Positions 1 to 11,044 of a stretch of DNA of 64,000 nt are shown in pieces (the first letter of the stretch is position 1; each line of letters begins with the position of its first letter). Source of the stretch: Serratia sp. H1w (GTDB lineage Bacteria; Pseudomonadota; Gammaproteobacteria; Enterobacterales; Enterobacteriaceae). The notes below the pieces were generated by a model, which was not told the DNA's origin, searched no databases, and saw nothing but the letters and a program-made list of their open reading frames with translations. Made by a program: the position numbers and the translations under genes. The stretch lies in NCBI RefSeq assembly GCF_000633355.1, contig NZ_AYMQ01000087.1:17346-81345 (forward strand), read 5' to 3'.

Positions 1-359
1 GTTACCTGGCTGCGCTGAAAGACTCACCTTTCCAACCGTTGGGGTTGCCAGATTACCCGCACGATCACGCCTGGCATCTGTTTATGGTGCGTGTTGACGC
101 CCAGCGCTGTGGTATTGAACGTGATCAACTGATGGAACGGTTGAAAGAAGTCGGCGTGGGTACCGGCCTGCATTTCCGCGCGGCGCATACGCAAAAATTT
201 TATCGTGAGCGTTACCCACAGTTGTCACTGCCCAATACCGAATGGAACTCGGCACGTCTGTGTACTTTACCGCTGTTCCCGGATATGACCGAAGCCGATG
301 TCGATCGCGTGGTCAATGCCCTGTCTTCCATTTTGGAGTCTTCTAGTGTCCCGCGTTGA
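1..359 (+). CDS. arnB: UDP-L-Ara4O aminotransferase ArnB, 3' part only
   Basis: The reading frame is open from base 3, so this is the C-terminal ~118 residues of a gene that starts outside the window. The segment ends in the small-domain region of DegT/DnrJ/EryC1 (AHBA synthase-like) PLP aminotransferases, with the recognisable stretch [22 protein letters not shown]. ArnB transaminates UDP-4-keto-pentose with glutamate to give UDP-L-Ara4N in the cytoplasm. Identification rests on similarity recalled from the E. coli protein and on the arnCADTEF genes that follow directly. Its TGA (357-359) lies inside the start of arnC, a 14-nt overlap indicating translational coupling. Upstream regulation (a PmrA box is usual for this operon) cannot be seen. 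Confidence 0.95.
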   Translation, partial: YLAALKDSPFQPLGLPDYPHDHAWHLFMVRVDAQRCGIERDQLMERLKEVGVGTGLHFRAAHTQKFYRERYPQLSLPNTEWNSARLCTLPLFPDMTEADVDRVVNALSSILESSSVPR

Positions 360-1326
360 ACCCATTAGCAAAGTTTCGGTGGTGATCCCGGTGTTCAACG
401 AGCAGGAGAGTTTGCCTGCCTTGTTGGAACGCACCACCGCCGCCTGTAAGCAGTTACTGCAACCGTATGAAATTATCCTGGTTGATGATGGCAGTAGCGA
501 TGACTCCGCTGCTATGCTGACCGCTGCAGCGGAACAACCGGGCAGTTGCATTATTGCCGTGTTGCTGAACCGCAACTACGGCCAGCATTCCGCCATTATG
601 GCGGGCTTCAATCAGGTCAGCGGCGATCTGGTGATCACCCTGGATGCCGATCTGCAAAACCCGCCGGAGGAAATTCCCCGTCTGGTCAGCGTTGCGGAAG
701 AGGGTTATGACGTGGTGGGCACCGTGCGTGCCAATCGTCAGGATTCCTGGTTCCGTAAAACCGCCTCACGCATGATCAACCTGATGATCCAGCGCGCCAC
801 CGGCAAATCCATGGGCGACTATGGATGTATGCTGCGTGCCTATCGCCGCCACATTATTGACGCGATGCTGCACTGCCATGAGCGCAGCACTTTTATTCCG
901 ATCCTGGCCAACACCTTTGCTCGCCGCACTACGGAGATCGAGGTACGCCACGCCGAGCGCGAGTTCGGTGACTCCAAGTACAGCCTGATGAAGCTGATCA
1001 ACCTGATGTATGACCTGATCACCTGTCTGACCACGACGCCGCTGCGTCTGCTCAGCGTGGTGGGCAGTGTGATCGCGCTGTCAGGCTTCGTGCTGGCGGT
1101 GCTGTTGATCGTGTTGCGCTTGATCCTGGGGCCTGAATGGGCGGCAGGTGGGGTCTTCACGCTGTTTGCGGTGCTATTCACCTTTATCGGTGCACAGTTT
1201 GTCGGTATGGGATTGTTAGGGGAGTACATCGGCCGGATTTATAACGATGTCCGTGCTCGTCCCCGCTATTTTGTCCAGAAAGTGGTTGGCGCCAAGCCGA
1301 CCCAAAATACTCAGGAAGAAGAATGA
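346..1326 (+). CDS. arnC: Undecaprenyl-phosphate 4-deoxy-4-formamido-L-arabinose transferase ArnC
   Basis: Family 2 glycosyltransferase, 326 aa, that moves L-Ara4-formyl from UDP to undecaprenyl phosphate at the inner membrane. The start is the GTG at 346 (protein beginning SRVEPISK after the initiator), inside the end of arnB; the longer frame from 298 only repeats arnB sequence. Visible features are the GT2 N-terminus [13 protein letters not shown], the DDGSSDDS and [12 protein letters not shown] (DXD-type) metal/nucleotide motifs, and two hydrophobic C-terminal membrane helices near residues 235-300. Length matches E. coli ArnC (322 aa). The stop overlaps the arnA start by ATGA. Confidence 0.97.
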   Translation: MSRVEPISKVSVVIPVFNEQESLPALLERTTAACKQLLQPYEIILVDDGSSDDSAAMLTAAAEQPGSCIIAVLLNRNYGQHSAIMAGFNQVSGDLVITLDADLQNPPEEIPRLVSVAEEGYDVVGTVRANRQDSWFRKTASRMINLMIQRATGKSMGDYGCMLRAYRRHIIDAMLHCHERSTFIPILANTFARRTTEIEVRHAEREFGDSKYSLMKLINLMYDLITCLTTTPLRLLSVVGSVIALSGFVLAVLLIVLRLILGPEWAAGGVFTLFAVLFTFIGAQFVGMGLLGEYIGRIYNDVRARPRYFVQKVVGAKPTQNTQEEE

Positions 1327-3308
1327 TGAAAGCTATCGTATTTGCTTACCATGATATCGGCTGCGCAGGTTTGCAAGCGCTGACAGAAGCGGGCTATGAC
1401 GTGCAGGCCGTGTTTACCCATACCGAAGATCCAGGTGAGAACAACTTCTTCTCTTCCGTTGCTCGTCTGGGGGCCGAGCTGGAGTTGCCGGTGTATGCGC
1501 CGGAAGACGTGAATCATCCGCTGTGGGTGGAACGTATCCGTGAGCTGCAACCGGATATCATCTTCTCATTCTATTACCGCAATATGCTGAGCGAAGAGAT
1601 CTTGTCGCTGGCCCCTAAAGGCGGGTTCAACCTGCATGGTTCACTGTTGCCACGCTACCGTGGCCGCGCGCCAATCAACTGGGCGCTGGTGAACGGCGAA
1701 ACAGAAACTGGCGCAACACTGCACAAGATGGTCAAACGCCCGGACGCTGGTGATATCGTCGGTCAGCATAAGGTCGCGATTGCCGATAATGACACCGCGT
1801 TGACGCTGCACAAGAAAGTATTGGAAGCGGCTCAAATCGTATTGAAAGAGCAACTGCCGAAACTGAAAAACGGCACCGCGAAGCTGACCGCTCAGAATGA
1901 AGCGGATTCCAGCTACTTCGGCCGCCGTACCGCTGCCGATGGTGAGATCCTGTGGCACAAATCTGCCCGTGAAATCAACAATCTGGTGCGCGCCGTTACC
2001 GAACCTTATCCAGGTGCATTCAGCTACCTGGGCCAGCGCAAGGTGATCGTTTGGCGCACACGTGTGCTAGATACTGCACACGATAAGCAGCCGGGTACGG
2101 TGCTGAGCACGACGCCACTGGTGATCGCATGTGGTGAAGGGGCGCTGGAAATCGTTGCTGGTCAGAGCGAGTCAGGCTTGTATGTGCAGGGTAGCCGTCT
2201 GGCGCTGGAAATGGGCATGGTGACCGACGTGCGTCTGGCCGCCAAGCCTAGCTCCGTGATGAAACGCCGGACCCGCGTGCTGATCCTGGGCGTGAACGGC
2301 TTTATCGGCAACCACCTCACCGAGCGCCTGCTGCGCGAAGATCGTTATGATATCTACGGCCTGGACATCGGTTCTGATGCTATCAGCCGTTTCCTGGATA
2401 ACCCGCGCTTCCACTTTGTGGAAGGGGATATCAGCATCCACTCCGAGTGGATCGAATATCACATCAAGAAGTGCGACGTGGTACTGCCGTTGGTAGCGAT
2501 CGCCACGCCGATCGAATACACCCGTAACCCGCTGCGCGTTTTCGAGTTGGATTTCGAAGAAAACCTGAAAATCGTCCGCGACTGTGTGAAATACAACAAA
2601 CGCATCATCTTCCCGTCCACCTCCGAAGTGTATGGCATGTGTGACGATAAAGAGTTTGATGAGGACACCTCACGTCTAATCGTCGGGCCAATCAACAAAC
2701 AGCGTTGGATCTATTCGGTCTCCAAGCAATTGCTGGATCGGGTGATCTGGGCCTATGGGGCTAAAGAAGGTCTTAAATTTACGCTGTTCCGTCCATTTAA
2801 CTGGATGGGACCACGCCTGGACAACCTGGATGCGGCGCGTATCGGTTCTTCCCGCGCGATCACCCAGTTGATCCTGAACCTGGTTGAAGGTTCTCCGATC
2901 AAACTGGTGGACGGTGGGGCGCAGAAACGTTGCTTTACCGATATCAACGACGGTATCGAAGCGCTGTACCGCATAATTGAAAACCGCGACGGCCAGTGCG
3001 ATGGGCAGATCGTCAACATCGGTAACCCGACCAATGAAGCCAGTATTCGTGAATTGGCGGAAATGTTGCTGGCCAGCTTCAACGAGCATCCGCTGCGCGG
3101 CAATTTCCCACCGTTTGCCGGTTTCAAGGATGTGGAAAGCAGCAGCTACTACGGCAAAGGGTATCAGGATGTTGAGCACCGTACGCCAAGCATCAAGAAC
3201 GCGCGCCGCCTGCTGGGCTGGCAGCCGACCATTGCCATGCAGCAGACCATTGCCGAGACGCTGGACTACTTCCTGCGCACCACGGTAAAGGAAGGTGATG
3301 GTGCATGA
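1323..3308 (+). CDS. arnA: Bifunctional UDP-L-Ara4N formyltransferase / UDP-glucuronate decarboxylase ArnA
   Basis: 661 aa, as expected for ArnA (E. coli 660). The N-terminal ~300 residues are a formyl-THF-dependent formyltransferase, with [20 protein letters not shown] carrying the conserved Asn and His and KRPDAGDIV the catalytic Asp. The C-terminal ~345 residues are an SDR-type NAD-dependent decarboxylase, with the Rossmann motif [19 protein letters not shown] and the YSVSK Tyr-Lys pair. The two halves oxidatively decarboxylate UDP-GlcA to the 4-keto-pentose and N-formylate UDP-L-Ara4N, the steps before and after ArnB. Overlaps both neighbours by ATGA. Confidence 0.98.
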   Translation: MMKAIVFAYHDIGCAGLQALTEAGYDVQAVFTHTEDPGENNFFSSVARLGAELELPVYAPEDVNHPLWVERIRELQPDIIFSFYYRNMLSEEILSLAPKGGFNLHGSLLPRYRGRAPINWALVNGETETGATLHKMVKRPDAGDIVGQHKVAIADNDTALTLHKKVLEAAQIVLKEQLPKLKNGTAKLTAQNEADSSYFGRRTAADGEILWHKSAREINNLVRAVTEPYPGAFSYLGQRKVIVWRTRVLDTAHDKQPGTVLSTTPLVIACGEGALEIVAGQSESGLYVQGSRLALEMGMVTDVRLAAKPSSVMKRRTRVLILGVNGFIGNHLTERLLREDRYDIYGLDIGSDAISRFLDNPRFHFVEGDISIHSEWIEYHIKKCDVVLPLVAIATPIEYTRNPLRVFELDFEENLKIVRDCVKYNKRIIFPSTSEVYGMCDDKEFDEDTSRLIVGPINKQRWIYSVSKQLLDRVIWAYGAKEGLKFTLFRPFNWMGPRLDNLDAARIGSSRAITQLILNLVEGSPIKLVDGGAQKRCFTDINDGIEALYRIIENRDGQCDGQIVNIGNPTNEASIRELAEMLLASFNEHPLRGNFPPFAGFKDVESSSYYGKGYQDVEHRTPSIKNARRLLGWQPTIAMQQTIAETLDYFLRTTVKEGDGA

Positions 3309-4216
3309 AGAAGGTCGGCCTGCGAGTTGATGTAGACACCTTTAGCGGTACCCGTGAAGGGGTAACGCGCCTGCTGGAACTGTTTGCCAAATACGATATT
3401 CAGGCCAGCTTCTTCTTCAGCGTCGGGCCGGACAACATGGGGCGCCACTTGTGGCGCCTGCTTCGTCCTCAGTTCCTGCTGAAAATGTTACGTTCCAAGG
3501 CCGCATCGCTGTATGGCTGGGATATCCTGCTGGCGGGTACTGCCTGGCCGGGCCGGAATATCTCTCGATCTTTGGGGCCGCTGATGAAGCGTACGCTGGA
3601 GATGGGCCACGAGGTGGGATTGCACGCTTGGGATCACCAAGGCTGGCAGGCCAAGGTGGGGCAGTGGTCAAAAGCAGAGCTGGCCCAGCAGGTTCAGTTG
3701 GGTGTCGATGCGTTGACAAACGCGACCGGTGAACCGGTGCGGTGTTCGGCGGTAGCGGGTTGGCGTGCCGATCAGCGCGTGGTGGAGGTGAAGCAAGATT
3801 TTGCTTTTCAGTACAACAGCGATTGTCGTGGCACCCATCCTTTCCGTCCGCTATTAGAGAACGGCCAACCCGGCACGGTGCAAATCCCCGTGACGTTGCC
3901 CACCTTTGACGAGGTGATTGGCCGTGAGACCAGTATGGCGGACTTCAATGACTATATTCTGCAAGCGATAGGCAACGATCGCGGTGTGCCGGTGTACACC
4001 ATTCACACCGAAGTGGAAGGCATGTCGCAGTCGGCGATGTTCGAACAGCTGTTACAGCGAGCCAAACAGCAGGGCATTGAGTTCTGTCCTCTGAATGCAT
4101 TACTGCCGCAAGACGTAGCATCATTGCCGTTAGGCCGTATTACACGAGCGCCGTTTCCTGGCCGAGAAGGCTGGTTAGGTTGTCAAACCGAAGTTGGGGG
4201 AAAAGACGTTACATGA
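3305..4216 (+). CDS. arnD: 4-deoxy-4-formamido-L-arabinose-phosphoundecaprenol deformylase ArnD
   Basis: 303 aa polysaccharide-deacetylase (NodB-like) family enzyme that removes the formyl group from the undecaprenyl-linked sugar. The N-terminus [18 protein letters not shown] holds the metal-binding Asp pair, and [14 protein letters not shown] supplies the HxxxxH zinc motif. Length fits the family (E. coli 296 aa). ATGA overlaps on both sides place it in the middle of the polycistronic unit. The C-terminal ~20 residues run into the arnT start. Confidence 0.97.
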   Translation: MKKVGLRVDVDTFSGTREGVTRLLELFAKYDIQASFFFSVGPDNMGRHLWRLLRPQFLLKMLRSKAASLYGWDILLAGTAWPGRNISRSLGPLMKRTLEMGHEVGLHAWDHQGWQAKVGQWSKAELAQQVQLGVDALTNATGEPVRCSAVAGWRADQRVVEVKQDFAFQYNSDCRGTHPFRPLLENGQPGTVQIPVTLPTFDEVIGRETSMADFNDYILQAIGNDRGVPVYTIHTEVEGMSQSAMFEQLLQRAKQQGIEFCPLNALLPQDVASLPLGRITRAPFPGREGWLGCQTEVGGKDVT

Positions 4217-5877
4217 AAGCGCTGAAAGGAACCTGGGCCATCGTATTGGCCATTTTTTTTGCCCTGGTCTATCTGCTGCCGCTTAATGGGCGGCTGCTAT
4301 GGCAGCCGGATGAAACCCGCTATGCCGAGATTAGTCGTGAAATGCTGGCGCGTGGGGATTGGGTGGTCCCTCATCTGCTTGGCCTGCGCTACTTTGAAAA
4401 ACCAGTCGCTGGATACTGGTTCAATAACATCAGCCAATGGCTGTTCGGTGACAGCAACTTTGCCGTGCGATTTGGCTCGGTATTCAGCACTGGCATGACC
4501 GCCTTGCTGATTTTTGCCCTGGCCTGGCTGATGTGGAAAAACGCGCGTCGTGCCTACCTGTCGGTGCTGATCTTCCTGTCGATGGTGCTGGTATTCAGCA
4601 TCGGTACTTACAGCGTACTCGATCCGATGATCTCACTATGGCTGACTGCGGCTATGGTCAGCTACTACCTGACGCTGAAAGCCACGACCACCAAAGGTAA
4701 GTTGGGCGGCTATGTGCTGCTTGGCCTGGCCTGCGGTATGGGCTTTATGACCAAAGGATTTCTGGCGCTGGCGGTACCGGTGATTGCCGTGATCCCGATC
4801 GTGATCCAGCAACGCAAAGTCAAAGACCTGTTCTGCTATGGGCCGGTGGCGATTGTGGTGGCGGTATTGCTCAGCCTGCCTTGGGCGTTGGCGGTAGCGC
4901 TACGTGAACCTGACTATTGGAATTACTTCTTCTGGGTGGAGCATATTCAGCGCTTTGCCGAAGACAATGCCCAGCATAAGGCTCCCTTCTGGTATTACCT
5001 TCCGATCCTGATCGCTGCGGTATTGCCGTGGCTGGGATTATTGCCAGGCTCACTGCTCAAGGGATGGCGTGAACGCGTCCAGCGCCCTGAGCTGTTCTTC
5101 CTGTTGAGCTGGGTCGTGATGCCGCTGATTTTCTTCAGTATCGCCAAAGGCAAGTTGCCGACCTATATTCTGCCATGCATGGCACCGTTAGCCCTGCTGA
5201 TGGCGGCCTACGCCGAGGACTGTGTTGGTCAACTGCGTACCAGGGTATTCAAGGTTAACGCCGTACTGAACGGTCTGTTTGGCCTGATCGGTATTATTGC
5301 GTTGCTGTTGATCGGTTCCGGTGCGTTACCTAAAGTGCACCTGTTTACCGCCGATGAGTGGCCGAAAATCGTGCTTGGCCTGATTGCCTTTGGGGGGTGG
5401 TTGCTGTTTGCCGTGGTTTCCGCACGGGATAACGCTAAACGCTGGACCTGGGCGGCCGCTTGCCCGCTGCTGCTTTGCCTGTTGATTGGCTATGCCATTC
5501 CACAGCAGGTGACCGACTCCAAGCTGCCGCAAAATTTCGCCCGTGACAATATGGCCACGCTCAGTCAGAGCCGGTTTGTGTTGGCCGATCGCGTGGGTAT
5601 CGCCGCTGGCCTCGCCTGGGAACTGAAACGCAGCGATGTGTTGATGTACGGTGAGAAGGGCGAGATCGCCTATGGCTTGGCTTATCCTGATGCTAAAGGT
5701 CACTATATCGGCGAGGAAGATTTTGCCGGCTGGTTGGCGCAGGCTCGCAAGCAAGGGGACGTATCGTTGGTGATGCAACTCTCCCGTGGTGAGCATGTGC
5801 CGACAGATTTGCCAACGCCAGACAGCGTGGTCGAGATGCATCGCATGGCATTGGTATGGTATAAGCAGCAGCCATGA
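4213..5877 (+). CDS. arnT: Lipid A L-Ara4N glycosyltransferase ArnT
   Basis: Integral membrane transferase, 554 aa, of the GT-C (PMT) fold. It takes L-Ara4N from undecaprenyl phosphate and adds it to lipid A phosphates on the periplasmic face, giving polymyxin and cationic peptide resistance. The start is set at ATG 4213 (MKALKGTW), overlapping the arnD stop by ATGA; an in-frame ATG at 4180 would give an unneeded 11-residue extension. Visible motifs are [14 protein letters not shown] with the conserved Asp-Glu in the first periplasmic loop and [10 protein letters not shown], followed by about 12 hydrophobic helices. Length is close to E. coli ArnT (550 aa). Confidence 0.97.
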   Translation: MKALKGTWAIVLAIFFALVYLLPLNGRLLWQPDETRYAEISREMLARGDWVVPHLLGLRYFEKPVAGYWFNNISQWLFGDSNFAVRFGSVFSTGMTALLIFALAWLMWKNARRAYLSVLIFLSMVLVFSIGTYSVLDPMISLWLTAAMVSYYLTLKATTTKGKLGGYVLLGLACGMGFMTKGFLALAVPVIAVIPIVIQQRKVKDLFCYGPVAIVVAVLLSLPWALAVALREPDYWNYFFWVEHIQRFAEDNAQHKAPFWYYLPILIAAVLPWLGLLPGSLLKGWRERVQRPELFFLLSWVVMPLIFFSIAKGKLPTYILPCMAPLALLMAAYAEDCVGQLRTRVFKVNAVLNGLFGLIGIIALLLIGSGALPKVHLFTADEWPKIVLGLIAFGGWLLFAVVSARDNAKRWTWAAACPLLLCLLIGYAIPQQVTDSKLPQNFARDNMATLSQSRFVLADRVGIAAGLAWELKRSDVLMYGEKGEIAYGLAYPDAKGHYIGEEDFAGWLAQARKQGDVSLVMQLSRGEHVPTDLPTPDSVVEMHRMALVWYKQQP

Positions 5878-6218
5878 TGGCGTATTTATTGGTGATCCTG
5901 GTTAGCCTGTTCACCTGTGCGGGGCAACTGTGTCAGAAGCAGGCGGCCCTTCGCTGGCAACAGGCAACCGCACGGCGGTGGGTTATAACGCTGCGCTGGT
6001 TGGCGCTGGCGGTGTTGCTATTGGGGCTGGGCATGTTGGTGTGGCTCACGGTGTTGCAGCGTATGCCGCTCAGCGTGGCCTATCCGATGCTGAGCCTCAA
6101 TTTTGTCCTGGTGACACTGGCAGCACGTTGGTTGTTTAATGAACCGACCACGCTGCGCCATTGGTGCGGCGTGGCGTCAATCATTCTGGGGATCCTGCTG
6201 ATGAGTCTGCAATCATGA
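5874..6218 (+). CDS. arnE: L-Ara4N-phosphoundecaprenol flippase subunit ArnE
   Basis: 114 aa small multidrug resistance-like membrane protein with four predicted hydrophobic segments. With ArnF it is thought to flip undecaprenyl-P-L-Ara4N to the periplasm. It shows the EmrE-type signature [14 protein letters not shown] and a conserved [12 protein letters not shown]-terminal helix. Start ATG 5874 overlaps the arnT stop by ATGA, and the stop overlaps the arnF ATG in the same way. Length matches E. coli ArnE (111 aa). Confidence 0.95.
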   Translation: MMAYLLVILVSLFTCAGQLCQKQAALRWQQATARRWVITLRWLALAVLLLGLGMLVWLTVLQRMPLSVAYPMLSLNFVLVTLAARWLFNEPTTLRHWCGVASIILGILLMSLQS

Positions 6219-6607
6219 AAGGCTATCTTTGGGGCGCAGCCAGCGTCCTGCTGGTCACGCTGGCCCAGTTGCTGATGAAATGGGGCATGGGGCAGATCCC
6301 GCTGTTGTCCTTTGCCGATGTCACCTGGCCGTTAATCAATCATTATGGTTTGGCTCTGCTTGCGGTAGCTATCGGTATCTTCGGCTATGCGTTATCGATG
6401 CTGTGCTGGTTCTTTGCGCTCCATTATCTGCCGTTGAACCGGGCCTATCCGCTGTTGAGCGTCAGCTATGCGCTGGTCTATCTGGCCGCGGTGATCTTGC
6501 CCTGGTTTAATGAATCGGCGACCTTGCTCAGAACGCTTGGGACGCTGTTTATCCTGTTTGGCGTCTGGCTGATTAACAGCCATGGGGCGGAAAAAAACCA
6601 TCAATAG
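6215..6607 (+). CDS. arnF: L-Ara4N-phosphoundecaprenol flippase subunit ArnF
   Basis: 130 aa, four hydrophobic segments, SMR-like partner of ArnE. It shows the family pattern [19 protein letters not shown] and ends in a hydrophilic tail. The start is ATG 6215 ([10 protein letters not shown]), overlapping the arnE stop; the longer frame from 6161 merely reads arnE sequence. It is the last gene of the arn operon: 150 nt separate it from the next gene. I see no clear terminator immediately after it. Confidence 0.94.
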   Translation: MKGYLWGAASVLLVTLAQLLMKWGMGQIPLLSFADVTWPLINHYGLALLAVAIGIFGYALSMLCWFFALHYLPLNRAYPLLSVSYALVYLAAVILPWFNESATLLRTLGTLFILFGVWLINSHGAEKNHQ

Positions 6608-6757
6608 CGTAAAAAACGCGAGTAGCGCGATTATCTCGTTCACAATACTTGCCTTTTTCCCGACTTGAGCGATAAATTAACGCCAGACAGCATTCTCCTT
6701 AACTGGGGTGGCAGGGTGAAATATCCGGTTAGGCGTTCAAGTGAAGGGAAAAATGCG

Positions 6758-7216
6758 ATGCGCATGTGGTTTCTATTAGCCAGTTTGATCCTCGCCGGTT
6801 GCAGCAGCCATGCGCCGCCGCCGAGTGGCCGTTTATCCGACTCCATCGTGGTAGTCGCGCAATTGAATGAGCAACTGCGTCAATGGTATGGCACCCCGTA
6901 TCGCTACGGCGGGCTGGACCGCGGCGGGGTAGACTGTTCCGGCTTTGTTTATCGTACCTTCCGCGATCGTTTTGATATGCAACTACCACGCTCTACCGAG
7001 CAGCAAACCGGAGTGGGAACCAAAGTCTCGCGTGATGAGCTGATGCCTGGGGATCTGGTGTTCTTCAAAACCGGCAGCGGTGAGAACGGCCTGCATGTGG
7101 GTATCTACGATACCAACGACGAGTTTATCCATGCCTCGACCAGCAAAGGCGTGATGCGCTCCTCACTGAATAACGTTTACTGGCGCAAGGTGTACTGGCA
7201 GGCGCGCCGGATTTAA
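6758..7216 (+). CDS. nlpC: NlpC/P60-family lipoprotein NlpC
   Basis: 152 aa probable murein hydrolase lipoprotein. The start at ATG 6758 is chosen because it gives a lipoprotein signal peptide, MRMWFLLASLILAGCSS, with lipobox LAGC and the lipidated Cys at residue 15; the open frame upstream to 6665 has no signal. The NlpC/P60 domain shows the catalytic Cys in GGVDCSGFVYRTFRD and the His in GLHVGIYDTNDEFIHAS. E. coli NlpC is 154 aa and also precedes ydiV and selO, but there it follows btuD, which is absent here. No experimentally fixed substrate for the family member is implied. Confidence 0.92.
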   Translation: MRMWFLLASLILAGCSSHAPPPSGRLSDSIVVVAQLNEQLRQWYGTPYRYGGLDRGGVDCSGFVYRTFRDRFDMQLPRSTEQQTGVGTKVSRDELMPGDLVFFKTGSGENGLHVGIYDTNDEFIHASTSKGVMRSSLNNVYWRKVYWQARRI

Positions 7217-7273
7217 CGCCCCAAATCACCTATCTGGTGTATGATGGCAGTACTGCATGATGAGATGACTGCC

Positions 7274-8287
7274 ATGAATTCCTTACGTTTATTAATTTCC
7301 GACTCCTACGATCCCTGGTTTAATCTGGCGGTAGAAGAGTGCATCTTCCGCGAAATGACCACACAAAAAATCCTCTTCCTGTGGCGTAATGCCGAAACCG
7401 TGGTCATTGGTCAATCGCAGAACCCGTGGAAAGAGTGCAATACCCGGCGGATGGAACAGGATGGCATTCGGCTGGCACGGCGCAGCAGCGGTGGTGGGGC
7501 GGTGTTTCACGATCTGGGCAATACCTGCTTTACCTTTATGGCCGGTAAACCCGGCTATGACAAAACCGTTTCTACCGGCATTATTCTGGCGGCGCTAAAA
7601 CAGCTGGGGGTTAATGCAACGGCATCCGGGCGTAACGATCTGGTGGTAGAAACGACCGATGGCGTGCGCAAGATTTCCGGCTCAGCCTACCGCGAAACCC
7701 AGGATCGTGGCTTTCATCATGGCACGTTGTTGCTCAATGCCGATCTCAATCGTCTGGCGGATTACCTCAACCCCGATCCGAAAAAATTGCAGGCGAAGGG
7801 GATCACCTCCGTGCGTTCCAGAGTCGCCAACCTGGCCGAGTTTGTGCCAGAGATCGACCATCAACAAGTTTGTGACGCCGTCATTCAGGCATTCTTCGCC
7901 CATTATGGTGAAACGGCGCAGCCGGAAGTGATCTCGCCGGATGTGTTCCCAGACTTGCCCGATTTTGCCCAACAATTTGCCAAGCAGAGCAGCTGGGAAT
8001 GGAATTTTGGCAAAGCACCCGCGTTTAGCCACTTGCTGAATGAACGTTTTACCTGGGGGGGCGTGGATATCTTCTTTGATGTTGAGAAGGGCGCGATTGT
8101 ACGTGCACAGATCTTCACCGATAGCCTGAATCCTGCACCATTACAGACCTTGGCCGAAAAGCTGGTGGGATGTGCCTATCGCAGTGAGGCTCTGGCAGAA
8201 TGCTGTGCGCAATTGGTAGCGCAGTACCCGCAGCAGGAAAATGAACTTGGCGAACTGCGGCGCTGGTTGTTGGAAACCATCAAGTAG
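7274..8287 (+). CDS. lplA: Lipoate-protein ligase A
   Basis: 337 aa, essentially the length of E. coli LplA (338). It activates free lipoate with ATP and attaches it to the lysine of E2 and GcvH lipoyl domains in the cytoplasm. ATG 7274 is chosen because the protein then begins [19 protein letters not shown] like the known enzyme. Family motifs are [15 protein letters not shown] (lipoate-binding loop), [10 protein letters not shown] and [11 protein letters not shown]. In E. coli lplA lies elsewhere (near serB), so its place between nlpC and the ydiV-like gene is a local rearrangement. It has its own short upstream gap of 57 nt. Confidence 0.97.
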   Translation: MNSLRLLISDSYDPWFNLAVEECIFREMTTQKILFLWRNAETVVIGQSQNPWKECNTRRMEQDGIRLARRSSGGGAVFHDLGNTCFTFMAGKPGYDKTVSTGIILAALKQLGVNATASGRNDLVVETTDGVRKISGSAYRETQDRGFHHGTLLLNADLNRLADYLNPDPKKLQAKGITSVRSRVANLAEFVPEIDHQQVCDAVIQAFFAHYGETAQPEVISPDVFPDLPDFAQQFAKQSSWEWNFGKAPAFSHLLNERFTWGGVDIFFDVEKGAIVRAQIFTDSLNPAPLQTLAEKLVGCAYRSEALAECCAQLVAQYPQQENELGELRRWLLETIK

Positions 8288-8325
8288 TTCTCTCGGATGT
8301 CCTTTTTGGGATTTTTATTAATTAA

Positions 8326-8351
8326 ATCAGGTGATCGCCGTATCACCTGAT
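8326..8351. terminator. Perfect 10-bp inverted repeat after lplA
   Basis: ATCAGGTGAT (8326-8335) and ATCACCTGAT (8342-8351) form a perfect stem with a 6-nt loop, 38 nt after the lplA stop. No U-run follows on the plus strand, so it is a weak candidate for a rho-independent terminator there; it could act as an mRNA 3' end stabiliser. The rest of the 298-nt gap up to 8585 is AT-rich and presumably holds the promoter of the next gene; nothing else is recognisable. Confidence 0.45.
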
Positions 8352-8585
8352 AGTGTTAAGCCAAAAATAATTCCCACAAACAATAAGGCCATTAATTTTT
8401 AATGCTTCATGCAACAAACTAAATTAACTTACCCAACAGTCGAGCAAAAAAACATCGCTCAAATTATCAATTACTTGGCAGTGTTGGCATAATCACATTA
8501 CAACTTTTGAACAATGGTCAGGGATTGATCGGTAAAACTTATTGTTATACGATGGCTTGCACGCCATTAAGCCGCTGGCATTAAA

Positions 8586-9323
8586 ATGAATATTCAATCG
8601 GACGTTGAATTTATTAGTCAGTATGTGTTCCTGCCGATTTATTCCATGACAGGAAAGTTGCTGGCGGTGGAACTGCTCACCCGTTTCACTGGCTCGGGTG
8701 GCAACCTTGCGATGCCTACAGAGATCGGAGTCCGGTTATTATCCCCGCAACAAAGGATTGAATTATTCAACGACCAGGTCACGCTGGCTGAAAAGCACGC
8801 GCCGTGGTTTGTGGCTAATGGGGTGTCATTGACCATTAATGTCGAAGAAACGGTGGTCGATTGGCTGCTTGGCAACCAGGATCAACGCCTGCGGGTGCAG
8901 CAATTAGCGTTTATTGCCTTTGAAATTAATGAGAGTTTCCCCAACCTTTCCGCCGGGAAAGACAACGGGAAAATCCGCTTGTTAAGTGACTACTTTACGC
9001 TGTGGCTCGATGGTTTCGGTTCTGGCAAAGCGACGCTGACCGCGCTGTACGATGGTTTATTTGACTATGTCAAAGTCGACAAACGCTTTTATTGGCAATT
9101 GTTTACCCAACAGGGATATGACCTGGTTATCGATTCACTGCTCAAGAATATCAATCAACTTTGTAAGGGAGTTATTGTCTGCGGTATTGAGAAACACGAG
9201 TACTTCAATAAATTGACCAACACCGGTGTTTTAGGGCTACAGGGGTTTTTATGGCCTGCCATCAGTGTGGATAATCTGAGTTCTCTACGCAGGATCGCCG
9301 AAGAGTTCGAGAATAATAACTGA
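8586..9323 (+). CDS. ydiV: YdiV-type degenerate EAL-domain protein (anti-FlhDC factor-like)
   Basis: 245 aa single EAL domain without a sensor domain, in the same place (nlpC side, before selO) as E. coli YdiV/RflP (237 aa), which does not hydrolyse c-di-GMP but binds FlhD and shuts down flagellar genes. The c-di-GMP phosphodiesterase motifs are altered: EAL reads VELL, the DDFGTG loop reads LDGFGSG, and the AEGVE motif reads CGIEKHE. EIN, KVDK and the terminal LQGFLWP are kept, and KDNGKIRLLS recalls YdiV. Function as a flagellar antagonist is inferred from position and similarity; residual c-di-GMP binding is possible. Confidence 0.8.
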   Translation: MNIQSDVEFISQYVFLPIYSMTGKLLAVELLTRFTGSGGNLAMPTEIGVRLLSPQQRIELFNDQVTLAEKHAPWFVANGVSLTINVEETVVDWLLGNQDQRLRVQQLAFIAFEINESFPNLSAGKDNGKIRLLSDYFTLWLDGFGSGKATLTALYDGLFDYVKVDKRFYWQLFTQQGYDLVIDSLLKNINQLCKGVIVCGIEKHEYFNKLTNTGVLGLQGFLWPAISVDNLSSLRRIAEEFENNN

Positions 9324-9360
9324 CTTTCTGGCTTACACACCGGGGTAAAGAGTGGACTGG

Positions 9361-9471
9361 ATGATTTTTACCGTGATCCCAGCGCTGATTATTATTGTGG
9401 CCTTATCGTTGATAAAGCACTTTAACCAGACACGCAATAAATCTTTAAAAGGTTCTCGGCGCCGCCGATAA
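9361..9471 (+). CDS. Possible 36-aa single-span membrane peptide
   Basis: A short frame, ATG 9361 to TAA 9469-9471, encodes [19 protein letters not shown] followed by a basic tail ending RRRR. One hydrophobic N-terminal helix and a positively charged C-terminus are typical of bacterial small membrane proteins. Just upstream is a purine-rich stretch, GGGGTAAAGAGTGG, that could serve for ribosome binding. It lies alone in the 250-nt gap between the YdiV-like gene and selO. I do not recognise it; it may be a chance frame. Confidence 0.35.
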   Translation: MIFTVIPALIIIVALSLIKHFNQTRNKSLKGSRRRR

Positions 9472-9574
9472 GCCTGTTACGCCCTCTGCCAGTAAAGCAG
9501 GGGGGCGTTCTCCCTGCAATTCCTCCGTGTTAATTCGCCTCGGCAAGCTCTACACTGACAGTGATGGAGGGCCT

Positions 9575-11017
9575 ATGCCGCAATTTGAAAACGCTTATTA
9601 TCAACAGCTACCCGGTTTTTATACCGCACTGCAACCTACGCCGCTCAAGGCTGCACGTTTGCTGTACTACAGCCAGCCGCTGGCACAGGAGCTGGGGCTG
9701 GACGCCAGTTGGTTTACTCCAGAGAAGACGCCAATCTGGGCGGGTGAAGCCCTGTTGCCTGGCATGCAGCCATTGGCGCAGGTCTATAGCGGCCATCAGT
9801 TTGGCTCCTGGGCGGGGCAGTTGGGGGATGGCCGGGGGATCCTATTGGGCGAACAGCGGCTCGCGGACGGCCGCAGCATGGACTGGCATCTGAAAGGAGC
9901 CGGGTTAACACCGTATTCCCGCATGGGGGATGGCCGGGCAGTGCTGCGCTCGGTGATCCGTGAATTTTTGGCTTCCGAAGCGCTTTACCACTTGGGGATC
10001 CCAACCACGCGGGCCTTGACGATCGTCACCAGTGAACATCCGGTGTTTCGTGAACAGCCGGAACGGGGCGCGATGCTGCTGCGCGTAGCGGAAAGCCATG
10101 TCCGCTTCGGTCATTTCGAACATTTCTATTACCGTAAACAGTCGGAGCAGGTCAGGCAACTGGCGGACTTCGTCATTGGGCGCCACTGGCCGCAATGGGC
10201 TGAGGAACAAGATCGCTATCTGTTGTGGTTTACCGATGTGGTGGAGCGCACCGCGCGGATGATCGCCCACTGGCAGTGCGTAGGTTTTGCCCATGGTGTG
10301 ATGAATACCGACAATATGTCGATCCTCGGCCTGACGATGGATTATGGTCCTTATGGTTTCCTTGACGACTACCGGCCCGATTATATCTGCAATCACTCCG
10401 ACCATCAGGGCCGCTACGCGTTCGATAACCAGCCTGCCGTGGGGCTGTGGAACCTGCATCGGTTAGCGCAAACGCTGTCCGGTTTGCTGACTGCGGAACA
10501 GCTACAGCAGGCGCTGTCCGCCTATGAACCGGCGCTGATGCAGGCTTATGGTGAGCAAATGCGTGCCAAGCTGGGCTTGTTTACTCAGTCGAAACAGGAT
10601 AACGACCTGCTGACCGGCCTATTGAGCCTGATGGCGCAGGAAGGGCGTGATTACACCCGCACGTTCCGTTTACTGAGCGACGTTGAGCAGCAGCAGGCGC
10701 AAACGCCAATGCGTGATGAGTTTATCGATCGTGACGCCTTTGACGGCTGGTACCAGAAGTATCGCCAGCGCCTGCAACAAGAGCAGGTCAGCGATGCCGA
10801 GCGCCAGCAAGCGATGAAACTGGCGAACCCTAAGTTGATCCTTCGTAACTATCTGGCGCAGCAGGCCATCGAAGCGGCAGAGCAGGATGACGTCAGCAAG
10901 TTGGCACGACTGCACCAGGCGTTGCTACAGCCTTTTGCCGACGATGCGCAGTATGACGATCTGGCGGCCTTGCCACCGGATTGGGGCAAGCATCTGGAAA
11001 TTTCCTGTTCGAGCTGA
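9575..11017 (+). CDS. selO: Protein adenylyltransferase SelO (YdiU)
   Basis: 480 aa pseudokinase-fold enzyme (E. coli 478 aa) that transfers AMP from ATP to Ser/Thr/Tyr of target proteins, linked to redox homeostasis. ATG 9575 follows a good GGAGG; the longer frame from 9527 runs through it. Characteristic stretches are [18 protein letters not shown] (glycine-rich loop), [22 protein letters not shown] and [23 protein letters not shown], the last with the catalytic/metal Asn and Asp residues. The end HLEISCSS carries the conserved Cys near the C-terminus, where animal SelO has selenocysteine. The stop is 27 nt from the convergent hmuV stop. Confidence 0.96.
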   Translation: MPQFENAYYQQLPGFYTALQPTPLKAARLLYYSQPLAQELGLDASWFTPEKTPIWAGEALLPGMQPLAQVYSGHQFGSWAGQLGDGRGILLGEQRLADGRSMDWHLKGAGLTPYSRMGDGRAVLRSVIREFLASEALYHLGIPTTRALTIVTSEHPVFREQPERGAMLLRVAESHVRFGHFEHFYYRKQSEQVRQLADFVIGRHWPQWAEEQDRYLLWFTDVVERTARMIAHWQCVGFAHGVMNTDNMSILGLTMDYGPYGFLDDYRPDYICNHSDHQGRYAFDNQPAVGLWNLHRLAQTLSGLLTAEQLQQALSAYEPALMQAYGEQMRAKLGLFTQSKQDNDLLTGLLSLMAQEGRDYTRTFRLLSDVEQQQAQTPMRDEFIDRDAFDGWYQKYRQRLQQEQVSDAERQQAMKLANPKLILRNYLAQQAIEAAEQDDVSKLARLHQALLQPFADDAQYDDLAALPPDWGKHLEISCSS

Positions 11018-11044
11018 ATGCCGTAAGCCCTCCATGGCTTGCCG

